Source: Acephala macrosclerotiorum
Lineage: Eukaryota; Ascomycota; Leotiomycetes; Helotiales; Mollisiaceae
Assembly (NCBI GenBank): GCA_014904845.1
Contig: MU119527.1
Location: forward strand, 1-55,831
DNA: 55,831 nt
Direction of reading: 5' to 3'
The position numbers were made by a program, and so were the translations under genes. A model generated the notes under the pieces. It did not search any database and was not told where the DNA came from. It saw nothing but the letters and a program-made list of their open reading frames with translations. This document shows, one piece after another, positions 45,903 through 55,831 of the stretch (its first letter is position 1; each line of letters begins with the position of its first letter).

Positions 45903-47372
45903 ATGTCGAAATACTCAGGAGGTTTGATTCCTGCTGGGAATGATATCAACCTCCAACTCGGGTGGCCATCTCCCTCGCTCTTCCCATCCTTATCTCTAAA
46001 CGCATCAGCGAACGCCATTCTCAGCGACTTCGCCACAGCTAGCTCTTCCCTCATATACGGACCCTCTCTTGGAGGCCCAGGATTCAGAACAGCATTATCA
46101 ACATGGCTAAGCAGCCATTACTACCGGAAGCCGGACAACATCTCCCCCTCACGTGTCTGTGTCACAAGTGGTGGATCAGCTGCATTGGGTGCAATATTGT
46201 CGCGCTTCACTGACCCTGGCTTCACTAAATACATCTGGATGGTCGAACCTACCTACTTCCTTGCCTGTCCCATTTTCCAGGATGCCGGTTTCACTGGAAG
46301 GATGCGTGGTGTACAGTACCAGAAGATGAAGAAGGCATCGATTTGGAGTTTCTGCGTGCCGGGTTGGAGAAAGCAAGAGCTGAAAGCACCAATGTCATTC
46401 CTAAAAAGTGTCCAATGACCGGGTACCCGAAGATGTACAGGCATATCATTTACTGCGTACCAACCTTCTCGAACCCGAGTGGTAAAACATGGAGTATTCC
46501 TCATCGTGAGAAGCTAGTGAAACTTGCTCGCGAGTTTGACGCTTTGGTCGTGTCGGATGATGTTTACGACTTTCTGCGTTGGCCTGAGGACCAGTCCATT
46601 GATCTGACAACAGATCTCGGACCTTTGCCACCGCGACTGGTTGAGATCGACAGAGCGTTGGAGGGCGGGAATCCTTTTGGAAACACTGTCAGTAATGGCT
46701 CTTTCTCGAAGATTGTCGCTCCTGGAACGCGAGTTGGTTGGGCAGAGGGAGCAGAAGAATTGATCACAGCGATGGCCAAAGTGTAAGTGCATGTCAACTC
46801 CTATATTGCTGGAACTTTCGAGGCTGGTGATTTGAAGCGGAGTGACTGCATCGGGTGGTGGTCCAAGTCATTTAATGTCCTGTTTCATGAGGGATATGAT
46901 CTCTTCGGGATCGCTTGACAAGCACATCAACGAGAAGCTAATCCCTACGTACTCTGAAAGATACAAAGTCATGATGGCAACAATCAAGTCAGAGCTGGAG
47001 CAACTTGGTGCTCGAGTTACTGTTGGCAAGCCTTTCTTCAGCGCATCGGCTAAGGATGGCTCTAATGTTCAAATTGCTGGAGGTTTCTTCACTTCATTGA
47101 GCATCCCGGATCACCTTCCGCCTTCATCAGTACTGGCGGCTTCTGCACTTTCAAAAAAGGGACTGAGATTTGCCTATGGAGAAATGTTCGAGGTAGTAGG
47201 TGATGCTGGAAGTAAGGAACGTGCGAATGCGCCTCGAGGCTTTGGTCACAGCTTGAGATTGTGCTGGGCTTGGCATGAAGAGGACAAAATCAAAGATGGA
47301 GTCAAGAGACTGGCTGAGGCGCTACGTGAGCTTCAAGATACCACCAACGGTACCAAGTCCGATACATGTTAA
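45903..47372 (+). pseudogene. Class I/II PLP aminotransferase with 5-base frameshift
   Basis: Fold-type I PLP-dependent aminotransferase, closest in feel to the YER152C/2-aminoadipate-type branch. Coding blocks: 45903-46782 and 46838-47372 (intron GTAAGT...GAAG). The N-terminus (INLQLGWPSPSLFP), YGPSLGGPGFRTALSTWLS, VCVTSGGSAALGAILSRF, YCVPTFSNPSGKTWS, VVSDDVYDFLRW and the PLP-lysine motif NGSFSKIVAPGTRVGW are all present and well kept. After AGFTGRMRG the frame changes by two: five bases at 46311-46315 (GTACA, next to GTACC) look inserted. Skipping them gives RGVPEDEEGIDLEFL and a 469-residue protein. All else is intact, so this is a very recent lesion or a sequencing error. Confidence 0.8.
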
Positions 47373-47720
47373 TCAAAATCAAAGTTAATGGTACGTCCCA
47401 TGCATGTTTCTCGTCTCAGCGATATTCAATGTGCATCTAGCTATTAAGTGGTCTTGGCCAGGAACTGCACGTTTCTTCGGCCGATCCCCGTTCTTTATCC
47501 GACGGCTCAGCACACCGATACTCGCTGTCCAATCTGGTCTTGCCTCTACTATCGGAATCTGCATACTATGCGTCAAGAGTGGGATCACTTTCTTCGATTT
47601 CTTGGCGAAGGCGGACATTATCAACAGAAGTCCGCCCCTAGGCCCCGCCTCTTCGCTTAATCAGGGGTTAGCGATCAGCATATCATCGACCCACATGATA
47701 ACCACGAATGGGGGGTCTGC
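47373..47720. other. Spacer downstream of aminotransferase
   Basis: About 350 bases with no supported feature; open frames here are short and without resemblance. Confidence 0.35.
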
Positions 47721-48062
47721 ATGGAACCAACACCATTATACCAGGTAACGCATCTGGCTGTCGCGGAGAACATTGCCCTTATCTCCTTGTTAACTCGTAT
47801 CCCCGAAGCACCGGTGCAAAACCTAGCCGTGGATGATCTCGTGCAATGGTCAGAAAGGAGAACCCTTACTTTCGAGCGGGAGCGTGACATTGTCGACAAT
47901 CTGGCCTTTTAATCTGCCGCATCGGGTAATCCGGAGAAGGTCACAGCTGTTTATATCAAGTCTCCGTTCCTTATGAGGCTTGAAAAGGAATGCTCCACCG
48001 GACTCAACCGTATCAGAACCAAGGTCGTCCGCAGAATTCCAACAAACCGGCGGTGGCTTAGT
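47721..48062 (+). pseudogene. Truncated fungal protein fragment with in-frame stop
   Basis: The frame from about 47721 reads VQWSERRTLTFERERDIVDN then LAF, hits TAA at 47910-47912, and continues in the same frame with SAASGNPEKVTAVYI and on to about 48062. The RERDIVDNLAFLSA...P.KV.AV pattern recalls a fungal family of unknown function often seen in Leotiomycetes; that is recollection, not a search. The start and most of the body are missing. Confidence 0.4.
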
Positions 48063-48332
48063 AGATCAGTGATGATCGCCAATGCAAAGCAACCTCCATC
48101 CAACATCAGTGTTCGGCGCAGCTTGGGCAGTGCGGCTGGCTAGGGCGATGCTGGTGACATTGTATGGTTTTAGAGTAGACGACACAGCGTCTGGAGAATT
48201 TCCGTTTGGCAACCGTGCGCGGCTATCGAGACCGTTCAAGGTTGAGTGCTGAGGGTCAGAAAAAGGGCTGGCAATAGCCTGTTTGGTGAGCACGGCCATA
48301 TGGTCATATTGAGATGGAAACTATTTTCTTGC

Positions 48333-49040
48333 CTATCGTCTTGGCATGCGTGCAAAACCATCCAAAATCCATATCACCAAATCCCATGTTAGCCCCTGCT
48401 CGGCCCATCTGAATTCCCCCGTGAAACGTTTATTAAGGATAGTCGCGGCAATGTTCCTTCGTTGCTGCTACATATCCTCTGCCCGAAACACCGGATGAAT
48501 ATTCAGAGCTAGGCAATGGGCGGTTGTGCATACGTATACGCCACAGTTATAGCCGTTGTCCGGCTTCGGACCAGAGCAGGAATTGAATTTCCAGTGCTTC
48601 GTCTCCACGTCTGAGTCTGTGCCACACTGGAACTTCAGCCAGCGCAAGAAGATGTTGCAGTACACGCGCGAGGTGTCGTTCTTCGATCAGTGCCCTTGGA
48701 TACCTCTTAAGCTGTCCCACAACTCGACTTGCCGTCTAAGCGGCCGTACGGTTCCAAGCACCTAGTATTGCCCTTGTGGTTGATGGGATAAGGACGGTAT
48801 CCACCCTCAGTATATCGTCTATGACCACACCCGCCTTCTCCATCCTTTTTACCAACGCTTGCGCGTCATTGGACGATGGCTTGCTGCTTTCAGTCCCAAA
48901 GGATCCCTCCATAAGGGCGAAGAAGAAGGTATTGTAAACCACAAACTTTGGCACCCTGTTTTCGCCCGCCTCCTGGTTTGCCCATCGACCGACCGTATCC
49001 GGGTATGCATTCACAATATCGCCGTCCAGCCATGGACCTG
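48333..49040 (-). pseudogene. Ulp1-like (C48) SUMO protease relic
   Basis: Minus-strand blocks of a C48 cysteine protease. WLDGDIVNAYPDTVGRWANQ and VPKFVVYNTFFFALMEG match the N-terminal part of the Ulp1 core (WLND-I-NFY; FVFNTFFY). After a frameshift near 48740 comes LRRQVELWDSLRGIQGH (the R-ve-DSL segment). NGYNCGVYVCTTAHCLAL holds the nucleophile Cys; the family usually has DCGV. In-frame stops lie at 48687-48689 (TGA) and 48468-48470 (TAG, before QQRRNIAATILNKRF). The HW segment with the catalytic His is not recognisable. Ulp1-like proteases occur both as host genes and as cargo of fungal DNA transposons; which applies here is open. Confidence 0.65.
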
Positions 49041-49647
49041 AGATGCTTCGGTGAGTGAAGTTCGATTGCTAAGCAGATGAATCTCAACGCGGATGCAGCA
49101 ACGTGGGTGGAGCTTGCCGAGGACCGGGAAGGATGGAGCGGACGAGAATGCGCAGGTGAGCATAAAAGGAGAGATTCCGTTGATTCGAGATAATGCTATT
49201 AATGCAGCGAATGTCGGCTTTTGAGAAGTGTACAACGAGGGGAGAACCACGAAGAGCGGCCCGCAATGGTCACAGGGCTGATGCAGCGCAAAAAGCAAAC
49301 GCTCAAAGCTGAGAACAGATGGCGAACGTTTAGAGTAACCATTACTTGATAGGTCTTCATTTAGAATTCCAGAGTATTTAGGTAGGTAAAGAAATCTGTT
49401 GTTGAATCTCTCCTGGGACGGATGTCTCAACGCCCCTGTAGCTCTGCAGGGATTGCACGGTTCGTCTGGAGGATGCTCGCGACGAATCCGCCTCTCGATG
49501 ATGAATACGACTTGACGGAGACACACGATTCATACGCGACTCCCTCTTTCTGGCGTCTTACGCAGCTGATTACTTGGAAGGTAACTCTAGCTATGACAGC
49601 TACGACACCTTAATACAAAGGCCTTTGGGTTGTTGACATTGGTTATA
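49041..49647. other. Spacer upstream of CCH1 relic
   Basis: About 600 bases. Minus-strand frames may include more of the Ulp1 relic (for example VHFSKADIRCINSIISNQRN at about 49200), but continuity is not clear. The right part would be the former CCH1 promoter. Confidence 0.35.
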
Positions 49648-52600
49648 ATGCCTCCGGCAAATTCTTCAGATCCCCTGAACCCTTCCCGTCCTCAATCAAT
49701 ACCTTTGCAGGTCTTGGCACGACCACCTGATTCCGCGAACCTGGGAGATGCCGGACGTCGGCATTCTCGTGGCAGAAGCCTCTTGAGCGGTGGTCCTCGG
49801 CCTACGAGTGGACATAATTACGAAAGATTGGGTGATCGGTCTCCTAGCCCTCCTGCGAGAGCAACGAATCGACCTGCGGGAGCGCTGCCATTGACACTGC
49901 ATACACCAACATCTGGTGATGAGGATGGAACACTGATATCGCCGGTTGGTAATCCCGCGGATTTCCAAGCTGCGATGGGATTTGCGGGCCTTATTGTGCC
50001 TGACATCTACCTATCGGAGGGCTCGAGAGTGAGGACATCACATGGATCCGGGAGGTCTATACCGTATGGGTCTGGAGACTTTGATGGTATCTCCTATTAT
50101 AGTGATGCTGAAGATGACCAAAATTCGTTCTTTCCTTCTGAGTCCGAAAGGATACCTCTGACTGATCCCAACCACCTGCAACCTGTCAGTAGCGCAGAGC
50201 CTTCTCCTGGTGGCCAGCGACACGATAGATCGAGATCGAGTTTTCAGAGTGTTGACTTCGACTCGCCAACACCGATGCACAAGGACTCTAGGTTGGGGGA
50301 CGATCTTCAGAATGTAGAGGCTGGACTATCACCACACGGAGGTTGGACAAGGTCACGATCAGCCTCAACAGCAGGCGCCTTTTCGAAGGCTGGATCTATA
50401 GTGAGAGCGATGTCACAGCGTGTTGTCAATTTGAGCGGTGAAGCTGAGCTGATTGAAACGAGTGCTCGTCGTGAAGCTGCTGCAAGCTCTGGTGTTTCTA
50501 GTCTGGGTGACGAGTCCGAGACAAGGTACCCGTCGAAGACAAGGTCAAACAGGAACCACCAAAGCCACCCAATCCTCTGAAGGGGAGAAGTCTGGCAATT
50601 TTCTCTGCAGAAAGCAGGATCAGAAACAAGCTTTGCGACCTCTTGGTTTATCCCCTCACGGAACCAGCTATCCTACTCCTCATTGTGGTCTAGACCGTTC
50701 TGCTCGCCGTCGAATCGTCACAAAGTGTTTATACACACCCCCGACCGACGCAGTGGGGCGAGTCGCCGATTGATTATGCCTTACTTGCACTGTTCGTCAT
50801 TTTCACCCTAGAGATCGCAGCGAGAATCATTGTCTCTGGCTTCATCTTCAATGCTCCCGAGTATGATCGAGCAAATCGTAAGCTAGGGTTCAAGGCCGCA
50901 GTCACCGAGAAGTATCGTGCCGCGTTTGCACCTCAGCGACAATCATCTCTCAGAGTACCCCACAATCCTGTTCCCGACACTCTCCGCGCTCCGACAATTC
51001 TTCGATCGTTCACTGCAAGACAAGGGGAGGCCATGCGGACGGTTGAGGAAGCACAGCGCTTGCAGCTAGCTAGGCGAGCCTTCTTGCGGCACTCATTCAA
51101 CCGGCTTGACTTTGGGGCCGTCTGCTCTTCTGGATGGCCTTCGTTCTGGGCGTCACGGGCATCGAACATGGTTACCATTTGTATGTTTTCCGGATGCTGA
51201 GTTGTTTGCGAATTCTACGCCTGCTTGCTCTTACACATGGCACTGCTGCAAGTATCCATCTCGCCGGTACTATCGACCGAGCTGACTCGTCTGCTAGATC
51301 ATCCTCCGGAGCCTAAAGAAGGCAACCCCATTGCTTGTCAATGTATGCTTCCTTATTAGCTTTTTTTGGCTTCTGTTTGCCATCATCGGCGTTCAGAGCT
51401 TCAAATCGAGCTTCGATCGCCAATGCGTCTGGGTCAATGCCACGGATCCATTCAACGCGTCTGGCACATAGTACACCAACGTCCTACAATTCTGCGGCGG
51501 GCAGTTCAACAACGATACTGGGGCCCATGAGCCTTGGCAGACTGGTCCTCTGGATAATCTCGTCGATGGTGCCAGTTCCCCCAAAGGGTTTCTCTGTCCT
51601 CGAGGGTCTCCCTGTCTTCAACTTCAACCAGATCAGCTACCCTACAACGGAACAGTCAGCTTTGACAATATCCTCCAATGATTAGAGCTTGTTTTTGTCA
51701 TAATGTCCGGGAACACTTTCACGGACCTCATGTATTACGCCACAGATTCCGATTATTTGGCCGCGGCCCTATTTTTTGCTGCTGGTATCATGGTCATGAT
51801 GCTTTGGCTCTTGAACTTGCTCATAGCAGTAATTACCTCTTCTTTCCTGGTTATCAGAGAGGAGAGCAAGTCTAGAGCGTTCGCTCCTCGCATGAAATCC
51901 TTCCCACCAGAGGAGGAGCTCGAACCATCAAGACGGGCCAGTGCCCTGAAATGCCTATATGACAAGACCTATTGGATCTGGATTATCGCCATTGCCTACG
52001 ATCTTTCCTGTCAGGCATTTCGAAGCGCCTATATGTCCGAGGATCGAGCAAAGCTCATAGAAAACACGGAGGTAGCGGTAACCTTTATCCTCCTAATTGA
52101 GATTGCCATCCGGTTTGCTGTCGACTGGCGTGGTTTCTTCCAGGACAAACAGAACTGGTGCGATATGGGCCTTGCTATTATCACAACCGTTATACTAATC
52201 CCACCCATCCGAAATTCAGGCCAGCCGTATGCTTGGCTGACAGCGTTCCAAATCCTCAGAATCTATCGCGTGATTATAGCAGTACCAGTTACAAAAGAGC
52301 TGATCACATTTGTTCTTGGGAACTCGAGGGGCATTAGTAATCTCGTGCTCTTCGTCTTCTTAATCACTTTCTTGATCTCGATCTTCGCTGTCCAGCTGTT
52401 TCGCGGAGAGCTAACACCGTATAATCCCTACGGAAACGTCATTCATGTCACTTTCTTCACGATCTACAACACCTTCCTTAAAATGTACCAAATCTTGTCA
52501 AGCGAGAATTGGACGATAAATCTTTACAACATTACCGCATTCGATACCGCTCTTAACACCGCATAGATCGGTGCGGTATTCTTTATTAGTTGGTTTATCC

Positions 52601-55600
52601 TCGCAAATTTTATTCCCCTAAATATGTTATAGCAGTCATCTAGGAAAGTTTCAATGTTTTAAAAAATGAGAAGCGGATGTATCAGATTAAATCTTTTTTA
52701 AGTAAAAAGAGCTTGGCAGCTTTTCGAGCAATTTGTTACTATTTGTTGTTTTCCGCTTTGGTCGTTCCAAGATTTCAAAAGACCCCTTGGATTATGGCCT
52801 TGCGATAATGGAAATGCTTCTCAAAGATGCAGTTGTGAAGGACTCCCTCGACGATGAAATAAGCTTATCAGAGCAACCTGCCGTAACGAGCCTAGGATCA
52901 TAAGTCTATGCTTTTTAGGCTGTTTTTAGGCTACTTTTTCGCGAAGAACTTTAAAGTCTACGCCGTTACTTAAAAAATATAAAATAACTACAAATTAAAA
53001 TCTTTTAAAATCGTAGTTTATTATTTAATAAAAGTTAAAGTATTTTTTTACAAATTAATTAAGTATATTTATATTTTGATTCAAAAGTCGATATTCGGTT
53101 TTAGCGTTTATTTTTTAGCGAGAAGCTCTGAAAAGCCCTGAAAAGCACAGACTTATAACCCCAGGCTCGTAAGCGCGGACACACTAACGCCAGAGACGGC
53201 CACCGTCAATCTGGGACGTTTATCATCGCTTTGGGGCAAGTTCGTGAGTCGTATCTGGAATAGAGAACCCAACCCATTCTATTCCGACATCCGTTTTGCT
53301 GGTGGCCATAAGGAATCGACTAATGCTAGGACCATGGCAAGGGAGGCGGTGTCCGCAACCTCGCAACGCAAAAGGCCACAGCGCGAGTTCTTGGCTAGGT
53401 ACCCAAATTATAACAATTCTTTGTTCGTCTTTAGGCCGAACAACCCTCTTCGCCGATTCTGCCAAAGGATCGTTGGCCCTAGCCGCGGTAGTAAACGGTT
53501 TAATGGCGTGGAGCCCAATAAGACCGTCTAGTACGTTTTCTCCGCCTTCATATACGCAGCTATCGTCGCAATAGTTTTGCTCGCTTGCATCACCACGCCT
53601 CTATACTAGAAAAAATACTTTGAGAAGCACACTTTCGATGTAAAAAACTGGTTTGTGTGAATAGACATAGCATTTACGGTAATATTCACGATCGAAGCTT
53701 TTATTAAGATTATTGCAAATAGATTCTTTTGGACTCCAAATACATACTTCAAAAGTTCTTAAAGTTTTATTAATGGCGTCGTGCTTGTTACAATTTGGAT
53801 CAATATGGTCACGTCGCTATTAAATAATGGCGCAGTACCAAGAGCTGTAGGGGCATTCAAAGCGTTGCGAGCCTTGAAACTGCTTAACGTTAGTAACAGT
53901 GCCAGGAATACGTTTCATTCTTTGATTATTGTTGGGGGTCGGAAGATCGTTTCAATAAGTAACGTCTCGTTCTGTATTGAAGCTTACTAATGATTGAATT
54001 AGGCTGCTTTTGTGTCTTTGTCCCTCTTAGTCCCCTTCGCCATGTACGGCGTAAACCCCTTTAATGGTCAGATGCTAATATGCAACGATAATACGGGTGA
54101 CATTGCCAATTTATTAGACTGTTTTGGAGAATGGGCCAGTACACCTTTTAGTAACAACTGGCCGTTGCTGGCGCCAAGAGTAGTTTCTAATCCGTATTAC
54201 AACTTCGACGACTTCGGAAGCTCTCTTTTTATCCTCTTCCAGATTGTTTCGCAAAAAAGCTGGGTGGATGTCATGTGGAGTGCAAAATCAATCACAGGTC
54301 GAGGTCTTCAGCCCGCCTATTACGCTTCTCAAGGCAACGCACTCTTCTTCGTCATCTTCAACCTTCTCGGGACGGTCTTTATGCTTACGTTGTTCATCTC
54401 CGTGTTTATACGGAGCTACACAGAACAAACCGGAGTTGCGTTCTTGACTTTAGATCAAAGAGCAGAGCTGGAGTTAAGAAAACTCTTAAGGCAAGTCTCT
54501 CCTTCGAAGAGACCCTCTCCCACGGACGGGAAAAAGTGGAAGGACTGGTGCTACAAGAAAGCCGTGAGAAAGCATGGCAAATGGCAGCAGGCTGTAACGG
54601 TGGTCCTCGTCCTCCACCTTATCCTGTTGTGAGTCGAATACTATCCTGAGCCAGCATGGTGGGATTTTACAAGAGATTGCATATTCCTCTCCTTCACAAT
54701 CTTCTACATGGCCAATGTTATAGTCCGGATCGTTGGGCTAAGCTGGGCAAGATTCAAGCGAAGCTCACAGGATTTGTACTCACTATTCGCAGTCTTTGGG
54801 ACATTCGCTTCGACTCTACCGCTTTTGACCAACTTCAGCTCCCAAACGGTGATCCAGCTCTACAAGCTTTTCTTGGCCTCGATCCTCCTTCTCCTGATCC
54901 CACGAAACGATGCACTGGATAAACTATTCAAAACTGCGGCTACTAGTCTGACAAATATTAGCAATTTATTGGCTACCTGATTTGTTCTTTTCTTGGTCTT
55001 TGCCATTGCCATGACTTAAGCGTTTGGACTCACACGCTTCGGGAGCCAGGAGACAGGCAACCTTAACTTTAGGAATGTGCCCAAAGCTCTGATTCTCCTC
55101 TTTCGCATGAGTATTGGTGACGGTTGGAACCAGATTATGGAAGACTACGCCGCATACATCTTACCGCCGCTTTGCGTAGAAGATGAAAGTTTCTTCAAAA
55201 GCGATTGCGGGAGTACATCATATGCCAGATTCCTCTTCATCTCTTGGAACATTCTAAGCATGTATATCTTCACTAGCTTGTTCGTCTCCCTCATTTACGA
55301 GAGCTTCAGTGACGTGTATCAATACTCGAGTGGACTCGGGAAGGTAGTTACGAGGAACTTCGACGCTTTAAACAAGCATGGGCTACCTTAGATCCAGAAG
55401 GGACAGGCTTTATTTCCAAAGAAGCCTTTCCTCGCCTTCTCGGCGAGCTTTCTGGCGTCTTTGAAATGCGCATATACCGTCCCGAGAACTCTGTTCGCAG
55501 GATTTTGGAAGACATTCAGTCTCAGCCAACCGGGGGGAGGATCAGCTCAGTCGCTTCTACAAACGCTGCTACTGGCGTCGAGGCTTGCTGAAATCGATCC

Positions 55601-55793
55601 CGGCGAAGTGCGGCGAGCCAGAGCCCGGTACAATCTCTTCTACGAGGAAGTCATGGTCTCAGCGGATGTTGATTGTGGAATATCTTTTACTACTGTATTA
55701 ATGATCTTGGCACATTACAAGGTCATTAGCGATAATAATGTCAATTTGAGTGATATATTCGATGGACTTGATGGTCTGATTTTAAAGATCTAG
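49648..55793 (+). pseudogene. CCH1: CCH1 high-affinity calcium channel, broken copy
   Basis: Relic of the fungal voltage-gated-type calcium channel alpha subunit (four six-helix repeats; plasma membrane, works with Mid1). Recognisable parts in order: Ser-rich cytosolic N-terminus (49648-50520); repeat I with S4-like FRMLSCLRILRLLAL and FFWLLFAIIGVQSFKSS, plus NTFTDLMYYATDSDYLAAAL (50520-51850); repeat II (51930-52640); repeat III with NNGAVPRAVGAFKALRALKL and FGSSLFILFQIVSQKSW (53230-54430); repeat IV with MSIGDGWNQIMEDYA (54540-55320); an EF-hand-like DPEGTGFISKEAF; and EIDPGEVRRARARYNLFYEE. In-frame stops: 50691, 51469, 51679, 52564, 52641, 53529, 53608, 53658, 53759, 54630, 54978, 55017. 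Frameshifts: about 50523, 51115, 52628, 55348 and 55585. An element sits at 52887-53169. A GC-AG intron (51248-51297) fits repeat I. It cannot encode a full channel. Confidence 0.9.
52887..53169. mobile_element. 283-base MITE-like insertion in CCH1 relic
   Basis: Imperfect terminal inverted repeats of about 40 bases: the left end starts CGAGCCTAGGATCATAAGTC and the right end, read inverted, starts CGAGCCTGGGGTTATAAGTC. Both continue with T-rich GCTTTTTAGG/GCTTTTCAGG text. TAA flanks both sides (52884-52886 and 53170-53172), a likely target-site duplication (TA or TAA). The interior is very AT-rich and non-coding. Size, ends and TA-type target fit a non-autonomous Tc1/mariner-like element, but no transposase is present to prove the superfamily. 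Confidence 0.75.
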
Positions 55794-55831
55794 CTAGGTG
55801 CGGGGACATTATATCCATTGCAGTGCTTACT

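Overview
The window is eukaryotic and reads as a filamentous ascomycete, probably a Leotiomycete-type Pezizomycotina genome. Genes are split by many short introns (mostly 45-70 bases) with GT donors and CTAAC/CTGAC-like branch sites. The families seen (HET, fungal NACHT proteins, Zn2Cys6 regulators, DUF1996, Gtr1, Fal1, Cch1) are fungal. The species assignment is inference. Exon edges come from reading splice signals and family continuity by eye and may be off by a base or two.

Layout. 1-2944: A-rich low-complexity DNA and gene-poor sequence with dispersed repeats. 2945-9938: a divergent pair, a Rad5/HLTF-like SNF2 ATPase with a RING finger (minus) and a DUF7708-NACHT-C2H2 zinc-finger STAND protein (plus). 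9939-12370: gene-poor, with two more copies of a dispersed repeat. 12371-24381: the densest part: a secreted protein, SF3A3 (Prp9) divergent from Fal1/eIF4A3, an F-box-like protein, a HET protein divergent from a histidine phosphatase, and the Rag-type GTPase Gtr1. 25869-29577: an AIFM2/FSP1-like flavoprotein and a Zn2Cys6 regulator, both minus. 29578-34404: gene-poor, with a 472-base inverted-repeat element. 34405-36508: a secreted DUF1996 protein. 36509-40292: degenerate tandem repeats and broken coding frames. 40293-43425: a divergent pair, a protein of unknown function and a C2H2 regulator. 43426-45902: gene-poor, with the second copy of a 150-base repeat first seen at 1356. 45903-47372: a class I/II aminotransferase with an apparent 5-base frameshifting insertion. 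47373-55831: a gene graveyard with a nonsense-interrupted fragment, a Ulp1-like SUMO-protease relic and a nearly full-length but heavily broken CCH1 calcium-channel gene. The CCH1 relic carries a 283-base element with terminal inverted repeats.

How the parts relate. Two processes are represented by intact neighbours: spliceosome/exon-junction factors (SF3A3 and Fal1 share a 308-base divergent promoter) and conflict-type proteins (NACHT-zinc finger, HET). Many stops in the broken genes are ones that C-to-T or G-to-A changes would make (CAG/CAA to TAG/TAA, TGG to TAG/TGA/TAA). That suggests repeat-induced point mutation (RIP) of duplicated sequence, but the claim needs an alignment to intact copies. 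I recognised no rRNA, tRNA or CRISPR array.
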